Source: Magnetococcales bacterium
GTDB lineage: Bacteria; Pseudomonadota; Magnetococcia; Magnetococcales; JADGCH01
Assembly: GCA_015228995.1 (NCBI GenBank)
Contig: JADGCM010000006.1
Span: forward strand, 1 to 28,334
Direction of reading: 5' to 3'
DNA length: 28,334 nucleotides
The notes below the pieces were generated by a model. The model saw only the letters and a program-made list of their open reading frames with translations. It was not told the DNA's origin and did not search any database. Shown here in pieces: positions 23,104 through 28,334 of this stretch; position 1 is the first letter of the stretch, and each line of letters opens with the position of its first letter. The position numbers and the translations under genes were made by a program.

Positions 23104-23526
23104 GTGATATTGATGTTGCAAGTGGTCCATGTACTGGTCGCTATCGCGTTGGTTTTCGTGGTATTACTCCAACGGAGCAGCGGTGGTGATATGGGTGCCG
23201 CTTTTGGAGGCACCTCACAGAGTCTATTTGGTGCCCAAGGATCGGGGAGCTTTCTTGGTAAGTTAACAGCAGCGTTGGCAACCATTTTTATGACTACCAG
23301 TTTGGTGCTGGCTTTCTTTAGCAATCAGCTGGTTACCGGCTCTTCAATCATGGAAGGGGTGGGTAACAAAGGGGCTGAATCGGCGATGGAATCCCCCGTG
23401 CCAGATAAGTCATCACTGGCACCAGCCACTGTTTCCGAACCAGCCACTGTTTCCGAACCAGGTGGTGTTCCGGTAGTACCTGCGCCGCCACCAGCGCCTC
23501 CCGCCTCCGAAGCCCCTAAAAAATAG
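23104..23526 (+). CDS. secG: SecG, protein translocase subunit
   Basis: SecG is a small inner-membrane subunit of the SecYEG channel. The GTG start at 23104 follows a strong AAGGAG. Two membrane helices (about 3-20 and 55-76) flank the conserved loop LLQRSSGGDMGAAFGG...SQSLFGAQGSGSFLGK. At 140 aa the protein is longer than many SecG proteins because of a Pro/Ala/Val-rich tail (about 85-140), which contains an 18-bp exact duplication. The tail probably has no role in the core channel. Confidence 0.95.
   Translation: MILMLQVVHVLVAIALVFVVLLQRSSGGDMGAAFGGTSQSLFGAQGSGSFLGKLTAALATIFMTTSLVLAFFSNQLVTGSSIMEGVGNKGAESAMESPVPDKSSLAPATVSEPATVSEPGGVPVVPAPPPAPPASEAPKK
23422..23457 (+). repeat. 18-bp exact tandem duplication in the secG tail
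   Basis: CCAGCCACTGTTTCCGAA occurs twice head to tail (23422-23439 and 23440-23457), encoding PATVSE twice in frame. Exact identity suggests recent slippage in an unconstrained tail. Confidence 0.9.
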
Positions 23527-23534
23527 GCCCCTCT

Positions 23535-24320
23535 ATGATCAGGATCAAAACACCTTATGAGATCGAGCAAATGCGGCACACCTGCCTCTTGGCAGCGCAG
23601 ACGTTGCGTATGATCGAGCCCTATATCCAGGTCGGGGTGACCACTCAACGCCTCAATGATATCTGTCATCAATTCATTCTCGATCACGGGGCTATCCCAT
23701 CGCCGCTCAATTATCGTGGTTTTCCTAAATCGATCTGTACTTCGGTCAACCAGCAGGTTTGCCACGGCATTCCGAGTAGCCGTGTCCTGCGTGAGGGTGA
23801 TATTATCAATGTCGATATCACCACTAATTTGAATGGTTTTCATGGAGACACCAGTCGTACCTTTGCCGTTGGGGTGGTCAATGTCAGGGCGGCCAAGTGT
23901 ATCGAGGTGGCTCGTAACTGCCTGGAGGTGGGCATTCGTGCCGTGCGTCCCGGCGGTCATGTTGGGGACATTGGTGCGGCCATCGCTAATTATGCACAGA
24001 GCCAACGCTGCTCTGTAGTGCGTGAATATTGCGGCCATGGCATCGGTCGTGACTTTCATGAAGATCCAGCTATTATGCACTTCGGTGAGGTGGGACAAGG
24101 GGCACTGCTACGTCCGGGGATGATTTTTACCATCGAACCAATGATCAATCTCGGTAAAGCAGCTATCCGTCACTTGCCGGATAAGTGGACCGTGGTCACC
24201 CAGGACCACTCCCTATCGGCCCAATTTGAACACACGGTACTGATCACACCAGATGGCTATGAGGTTCTCACCGACATCGACCAAGTTGATCGTAACGCGT
24301 CGCACGAGTCAGCCGCCTAG
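23535..24320 (+). CDS. map: Methionine aminopeptidase, type I
   Basis: This enzyme removes the initiator Met from new proteins. The 261-aa type I protein shows all the metal-binding and catalytic residues: His in VCHGIP, Asp in INVDIT, Asp in GDTSRTF, His in GHGIGRDFHEDP, Glu in FTIEPMI and Glu in FEHTVLIT. There is no N-terminal zinc-finger extension. It begins 8 bp after secG, so co-transcription is likely. Its last 4 bp overlap the end of the convergent ubiB gene. Confidence 0.97.
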   Translation: MIRIKTPYEIEQMRHTCLLAAQTLRMIEPYIQVGVTTQRLNDICHQFILDHGAIPSPLNYRGFPKSICTSVNQQVCHGIPSSRVLREGDIINVDITTNLNGFHGDTSRTFAVGVVNVRAAKCIEVARNCLEVGIRAVRPGGHVGDIGAAIANYAQSQRCSVVREYCGHGIGRDFHEDPAIMHFGEVGQGALLRPGMIFTIEPMINLGKAAIRHLPDKWTVVTQDHSLSAQFEHTVLITPDGYEVLTDIDQVDRNASHESAA

Positions 24321-25954
24321 CGCCCCATACGGCTCCCTTGCCGAAAATTGACATAAGAAAGCAGCAAGAGCGGTCCGTACCACAGCACCGATAGGTTATT
24401 GGCGAGCAATACCGCCGCCGTCAGCAGCAAAAAGCCTCCGGTCATGGTGGCATTTTGGCTACGGAAACCAGCGCGCATATGGCGTTCGAGGGTGGTAAGG
24501 GAGTCCGGGTGCAGACGCAGGCGCATCTGGTCACGCACCATGCGTTCCAATCCGGTACGGACCATCTCTGGCATGATGCCGAGGGTGTGGAGCAGATCAA
24601 CAGCCCCCTGGTGGGTGGCACGCAGCTGACCCATTACCCCCAGGTGCTCAGACATCCAGTCGCGGATCAGGGGTTCAGCCAAGACCCAGATATTGAGTTC
24701 TGGATTAATCTCGCGTCCCACTCCTTCCAACGTGATGAGCGTCTTTTGCAGCAGCAGTAGCTGCGGTTGCACCTCCATATCGAAACGCTCGGTTACTTTG
24801 AACAGTTGCGCTAGCAAATTGCCCACCGAGATATCTTTGAGGGGTTGGCCAAAGATCGGCTCGCCCACCTGGCGACAGGCCTCCTCGAATTCTTCCAGAT
24901 TGGTATGGGCAGGGATGTAGCCGGCATCCAGATGCGTTTGCGCCACCTTACGGTAATCACGCATCAGAAAACCGTGCAGCAGATGGGCCAGCCATAACCG
25001 AGTTTGCATATCGACCCGACCGATGATGCCGAAGTCAATCATTACCAGGGTGCCATCGGGCTGCACCAACAGGTTGCCGGGATGTTGATCGGCATGGAAA
25101 CAACCGTCGCGAAATACCTGCTTAAAAAATATCTTACCAATGTTTTTTGAGACCATATCCGGGTCTGGTCCCCCTCGTCCATACCAAGCGGCTAATTCAT
25201 CAACAGGGATACCGTCAACCCACTCCAACGTCAACACTGATGTCGAGGATAAGGACCAAATCACCTCTGGCACTTTAAGTTCAGGGTCGTTGATAAAATT
25301 AAGACGAAATTTATCAGCACGTGCCGCTTCAACCTGAAAGTTCATCTCATCGCGGATGGTGTTGGCGAACTCATCAACTACCTGGCGGACGCGAAAACGG
25401 CTCCATTCTGGCGCATTATCCTCAACCAGAGTGGCGATAAAATAAAGAATGCGAATATCATCCCGTACCACGGTTTCAATGTCAGGGCGACGGACTTTAA
25501 CGGCAACATCGCGGCCATCGTGGGTAACGGCATGGTAAACTTGGGCGATGGAGGCTGATGCGACTGGTTCATCATCAAAACGGCTAAAAAATTGGGATAA
25601 TGGCCCCTGCATGCTCTTTTCAACAATCGATTTGACCTGAGCAAACGGGAAAGGCGGTACCGCGTCTTGGAGTTTCTTGATCTCCTGGCCAATGTCATCG
25701 GGCAGTGCATCAACGCGGGTCGATAGGGCTTGGCCGAATTTGATGAAGGTCGGCCCCAGCTCCTCAATGGCCATGCGCATGCGTACCGCACGCGGGGTGC
25801 GCCGCTGGTGACGCCGTACCACCGGATTGAGCGCGGCCAACCAGCAGAGCAATCGGTAGACAAAAAAACTCTCAGTAAAGGGTTCAATCGCGTGGTGAGC
25901 TAGGATGCGGACGATGGCTGCCAAACGCACCACGGTACGATAGGTTGTTAGCAC
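24317..25954 (-). CDS. ubiB: UbiB, atypical kinase for ubiquinone biosynthesis
   Basis: A 545-aa ABC1/ADCK (UbiB) family protein, needed for coenzyme Q biosynthesis and thought to act as an ATPase or chaperone for the Ubi complex. Family features are the KxGQ motif (FIKFGQALSTR), the Ala-rich loop ASASIAQV, catalytic Lys in VAVKVRRP, HADQHPGNLL, and the IDFG motif. Two C-terminal hydrophobic helices (GGFLLLTAAVLLANNL and WYGPLLLLSYV) anchor it to the membrane. It is the third gene of a minus-strand ubiE-ubiJ-ubiB operon, the same order as in E. coli, 7 bp after ubiJ. Confidence 0.95.
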   Translation of the reverse strand: MLTTYRTVVRLAAIVRILAHHAIEPFTESFFVYRLLCWLAALNPVVRRHQRRTPRAVRMRMAIEELGPTFIKFGQALSTRVDALPDDIGQEIKKLQDAVPPFPFAQVKSIVEKSMQGPLSQFFSRFDDEPVASASIAQVYHAVTHDGRDVAVKVRRPDIETVVRDDIRILYFIATLVEDNAPEWSRFRVRQVVDEFANTIRDEMNFQVEAARADKFRLNFINDPELKVPEVIWSLSSTSVLTLEWVDGIPVDELAAWYGRGGPDPDMVSKNIGKIFFKQVFRDGCFHADQHPGNLLVQPDGTLVMIDFGIIGRVDMQTRLWLAHLLHGFLMRDYRKVAQTHLDAGYIPAHTNLEEFEEACRQVGEPIFGQPLKDISVGNLLAQLFKVTERFDMEVQPQLLLLQKTLITLEGVGREINPELNIWVLAEPLIRDWMSEHLGVMGQLRATHQGAVDLLHTLGIMPEMVRTGLERMVRDQMRLRLHPDSLTTLERHMRAGFRSQNATMTGGFLLLTAAVLLANNLSVLWYGPLLLLSYVNFRQGSRMGR

Positions 25955-25961
25955 AGCTCAG

Positions 25962-26666
25962 TTATCCCACAACCAAAGTGTGGTCAGAAGAGGTCTGCTT
26001 GGCATGCTTGGCCAGGTTGACACGGTTACCACAGCGGTTGAGACTATGCTCCATTTTGTCGAGACGTTTTGCCATCGCTTCGCCCTCCTCGCGTAACTGC
26101 TCCAGCTGATGGCGTCGTGGCCAATGATGTTCACGTAGCCACGTTTCGGAGCGTTGGTCGAGGTGATTGCGTAATTGTTGGCGGCTCTGTTGTAACCGCT
26201 CGGTGGTTTTGGTAAGTAGGCCCGCTAACGGCCGCCCCAGAAAGAGCGACAGCTCTCCCTCCCAATCGATCTCGACATTGTCTAGAATATTCTTGAAATG
26301 GAGCCCAGTGTCAGTCTCTCCAGACATTTTTAATGCGCGCGAGAAAAAAAGCGCATCGGGATCGGAGCGGTGGAACAGCAACGACAGGAAGGCATGGCTA
26401 CTACCAGACATGGTGACATGGACTTCGTCATCGGAGTAAGTATGGATGCGCACCTCACCATGTTCCTCGACGCGCATGAAAAACTCCTGGGACAAATCTT
26501 CGACCTCAAAACGGAAAATTTTCCCAGAGAGCGCCCCTAAACGCTCCTTGAGGTCAGGATAACGCTGAAAAAACAGGTTGAGCGTGATTGCCAGAGAAAC
26601 AGCTGTAACCGGCTGTGGCAACCAACGTAAGGGGGAAAGGAGGGACAAAAGAGAATTGTTGGTCAT
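25962..26666 (-). CDS. ubiJ: UbiJ-like SCP2-domain accessory factor
   Basis: A 234-aa protein between ubiE and ubiB, the place UbiJ holds in E. coli. The N-terminal part (about 20-125) has an SCP2-like lipid-binding fold (FRFEVEDLSQEFFMRVEEHG...VHVTMSGSSHAFLSLL). The C-terminal part (about 160-215) is a charged coiled coil (RLQQSRQQLRNHLDQRSE...LREEGEAMAKRLDKMEHSL), also a UbiJ trait. UbiJ holds hydrophobic intermediates in the aerobic ubiquinone complex. Sequence similarity in this family is low, so the call relies partly on context. Confidence 0.87.
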   Translation of the reverse strand: MTNNSLLSLLSPLRWLPQPVTAVSLAITLNLFFQRYPDLKERLGALSGKIFRFEVEDLSQEFFMRVEEHGEVRIHTYSDDEVHVTMSGSSHAFLSLLFHRSDPDALFFSRALKMSGETDTGLHFKNILDNVEIDWEGELSLFLGRPLAGLLTKTTERLQQSRQQLRNHLDQRSETWLREHHWPRRHQLEQLREEGEAMAKRLDKMEHSLNRCGNRVNLAKHAKQTSSDHTLVVG

Positions 26667-26675
26667 GAGGGGCCC

Positions 26676-27437
26676 CTATACCTTGTAACCAGTATGAATA
26701 GCAGCGATACCAGCCGAAAGATTATCGTAGCGAACTTGCCCTAAGCCGTTTTTGGACAGCAGGGTGCTAAATTGTTGTTGGTTAGGAAAACGTCGGATCG
26801 ATTCTACTAAATATTGATAAGCGGCACGATCACGGGCGACCCATTGACCAATTTCTGGCAGTACCTTGAAAGAATAAACATCGTAGAGGGGCTGTAACCA
26901 CGGAATCGCTAACTGGGAGAATTCTAAACAGAGGAATTGGCCCCCGGGACGTAGCACCCGCACCATTTCTGTAATTGCCTGCTCCATGTGTGTCACATTA
27001 CGAATGCCGAAACCAATGGTGACCGCATGAAAACAGTGATCCGGAAACGGCAGTGACTCCGCATTCCCTTGTACCCAGGTCATACCCGCTACCATGCCGA
27101 TGTTGGTCATTTTGTGGCGCCCCTGTTGGAGCATGGAGCCGTTGATATCGCAGAGCACGACTTGGCCACGATCATCCATGCGCCGCATCATGAGACGTGC
27201 CAGATCACCCGTGCCGCTGGCAACATCCAGTAGCCGCTGATTGGGTTGCAGGCGCATTTTATGGACGGCATAACGCTTCCACAGGCGATGGATGCCCAGC
27301 GACATCAGGTCATTCATCAAGTCGTACCGCTTGGATACCGAGTCAAACACATGCCGCACACGCACCACTTTTTCGGCGACCGGGATATTGTTAAAACCAA
27401 AATGGGTTGTTGCTTCTTCTGTCATCTCTGTGGCCAT
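26676..27437 (-). CDS. ubiE: UbiE, demethylmenaquinol/demethoxyubiquinol C-methyltransferase
   Basis: A SAM-dependent C-methyltransferase of quinone biosynthesis. The start is taken as the Met at 27437 (MATEMTEEATTHFGF), giving 253 aa, close to the 251 aa of E. coli UbiE; the frame is open to 27500, but the extra residues do not look conserved. The SAM-binding motif is LLDVASGTGDLARLM, followed by NAESLPFPD and IGFGIRNVTH, all typical of UbiE. It is the first gene of the ubiE-ubiJ-ubiB operon (9 bp to ubiJ) and diverges from the lipoprotein gene at 27523. Confidence 0.95.
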   Translation of the reverse strand: MATEMTEEATTHFGFNNIPVAEKVVRVRHVFDSVSKRYDLMNDLMSLGIHRLWKRYAVHKMRLQPNQRLLDVASGTGDLARLMMRRMDDRGQVVLCDINGSMLQQGRHKMTNIGMVAGMTWVQGNAESLPFPDHCFHAVTIGFGIRNVTHMEQAITEMVRVLRPGGQFLCLEFSQLAIPWLQPLYDVYSFKVLPEIGQWVARDRAAYQYLVESIRRFPNQQQFSTLLSKNGLGQVRYDNLSAGIAAIHTGYKV

Positions 27438-27522
27438 ACCTCTGTGGTCTCCAATGTGGAACGAAATCTGCTTTGATGCAGGATCTGCTTTTGGGTTCAC
27501 ACTTCTTTATTCGGTTGTTGAT

Positions 27523-28155
27523 ATGCAAACAGGAACCTATCGTACCATCTGGCAGCCCTTGTTGTTACTAGCGTTGCTGAGCAGTGGCTGTAGTACCCAG
27601 CCACTACCACCTCCGCAAGCCACCGCGCCGCGACCGTCGGCGGAGGAGGCTTATCGTATTCTAGAACAGCGGACCCCCGTGGTGGCGGACCGTTACGAAG
27701 GGCTAAAATACCGTTTGGGCGCCAATCCCGACTGTTCGAGTGCCGCAGATTGTTCCAATCTGGTGTGTGCCGTCACCCGCACCAGTTTAGCGGGAACCCC
27801 CTACCACTTTGAACCTTACTACATGGCCACGCCAGACATCAAGCGCAACAGCGTTGTTGTGCCTGCGGCATCGACGCGTCCCGGGGACCTCGTCTTCTTT
27901 CAGCCTGATCGATCCAGCAAACCAAACAAACAGTACCACCACGTTGGCATTATTACTAAAAAACGCGGCTCTGTCATCTATTTCTCTCATGCTTCTTCAA
28001 GTCAAGGCGTCGTAGAGACTTCGACGGCGTCAACGACATGGCGCAACTACTGGTCACGCTATTTTGACTCTTTTCGTCGTTGGAAGCCAGACCTGTTTAG
28101 TTGGGACAAAAAAACGACCGATACGGGCCCTTACAAGACCACCTGTTCACGCTGA
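27523..28155 (+). CDS. NlpC/P60-like lipoprotein peptidase
   Basis: ATG 27523 is chosen because it starts a lipoprotein signal: hydrophobic PLLLLALLSSGC with the lipidated Cys at residue 23. The frame is open further upstream, but that would bury the signal and run into ubiE. The 210-aa product then has a Pro-rich spacer and an NlpC/P60-type domain, with Cys in AADCSNLVCAV, His in YHHVGIITKK, a third polar/His candidate in FSHASSSQG, and the RPGDLVFF motif. Such enzymes cut peptidoglycan peptides. The Cys motif is DCSNLV rather than the usual DCSGFV. No clear ribosome site is visible before this start. Confidence 0.82.
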   Translation: MQTGTYRTIWQPLLLLALLSSGCSTQPLPPPQATAPRPSAEEAYRILEQRTPVVADRYEGLKYRLGANPDCSSAADCSNLVCAVTRTSLAGTPYHFEPYYMATPDIKRNSVVVPAASTRPGDLVFFQPDRSSKPNKQYHHVGIITKKRGSVIYFSHASSSQGVVETSTASTTWRNYWSRYFDSFRRWKPDLFSWDKKTTDTGPYKTTCSR

Positions 28156-28299
28156 ATCGTGGAACAGTGGTGGCCCATCTAGCGCATGATCACGACTTGT
28201 TCATGAAAAAGTGCTATTGTTGACGGATGTATCGGGAGGGAATATCGTCGTTGATATCGGGGAAGATAAAGTAGAAAGATTGACACCTGCAACATTCAT

Positions 28300-28334
28300 A
28301 TCCCCTCGCCGTCGTTAACGGAGAGGGGATTTAG
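28300..28334 (+). terminator. Hairpin, possible terminator at the window edge
   Basis: ATCCCCTC (28300-28307) pairs with GAGGGGAT (28323-28330); inside, CCGT and ACGG can also pair. The stem is followed by TTTAG, where the window ends, so the T run cannot be judged. It is 145 bp after the lipoprotein stop. It shares the CCCCTC/GAGGGG arms of the REP-like repeats but not their inner structure. Confidence 0.45.

Noticed and set aside
23325..24098. 257-aa minus-strand ORF opposite secG and map
   Set aside because: It is the antisense shadow of map, whose catalytic residues are complete, and of the secG tail.
28220..28248. Possible sigma-70 promoter (TTGACG, 17 bp, TATCGT)
   Set aside because: The -10 box matches only partly, no gene start follows before the hairpin at 28300, and such matches arise by chance.

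Overview
This window carries a magnetosome gene cluster from a magnetotactic proteobacterium, followed by a signalling block and then ordinary housekeeping genes. A run of recognisable magnetosome genes fills 1032-11560 on the + strand: mamK, mamF, mamL, mamM, mamN, mamO, mamP, mamA, mamQ, mamB, mamS, mamT. They are tightly packed, with ATGA overlaps at M/N, O/P, Q/B and B/S. The order resembles the Magnetospirillum mamAB operon, but mamF sits between mamK and mamL and there is no mamR between mamQ and mamB. That layout, together with proteobacterial neighbours (ubiE-ubiJ-ubiB, alaC, tpiA-secG), suggests Magnetococcales (Magnetococcia) rather than Magnetospirillum. The lineage is inferred from gene order and remembered family similarity, not from a database search.

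Layout: 1-843 is the 3' part of an Ala/Pro/Gly-rich gene in the position that mamJ holds in Magnetospirillum. A hairpin-rich repeat (857-955) separates it from mamK. After mamT the same strand continues with short gaps into a coiled-coil protein (11579-12487), a single-TM protein (12533-13120), a 984-aa hybrid histidine kinase (13148-16102) and an overlapping CheY-like regulator (16077-16484). After a second copy of the repeat come a tandem-STAS protein (16656-17666) and a membrane protein with an N-terminal HPt-like domain and a Pro-Glu spacer (17704-19635). A HepT/MntA toxin-antitoxin pair (19709-20457), a small unknown ORF and a terminator mark the likely edge of the island. From 20938 on the genes are housekeeping: alaC, a third repeat copy, tpiA, secG, map, then convergent ubiB-ubiJ-ubiE, and a divergent NlpC/P60-like lipoprotein.

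How the genes may work together: MamL, MamQ, MamB and MamM shape and load the magnetosome vesicle with iron. MamO, MamP and MamT (protease-like and magnetochrome proteins), MamS, MamN and MamF act on crystal nucleation, redox, pH and growth. MamA coats the vesicle and MamK aligns the chain.

The most novel part is 11579-19635. A kinase and regulator adjoin the magnetosome operon, and the same block encodes four domains of phospho-acceptor families that have lost the acceptor residue. Two are HPt-like domains with Val or Arg in place of His. Two are STAS domains without the usual Ser. This looks like a signalling or scaffolding system in which protein docking has replaced some phosphotransfer steps. 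Its link to magnetosome positioning or magnetotaxis is inference from position.
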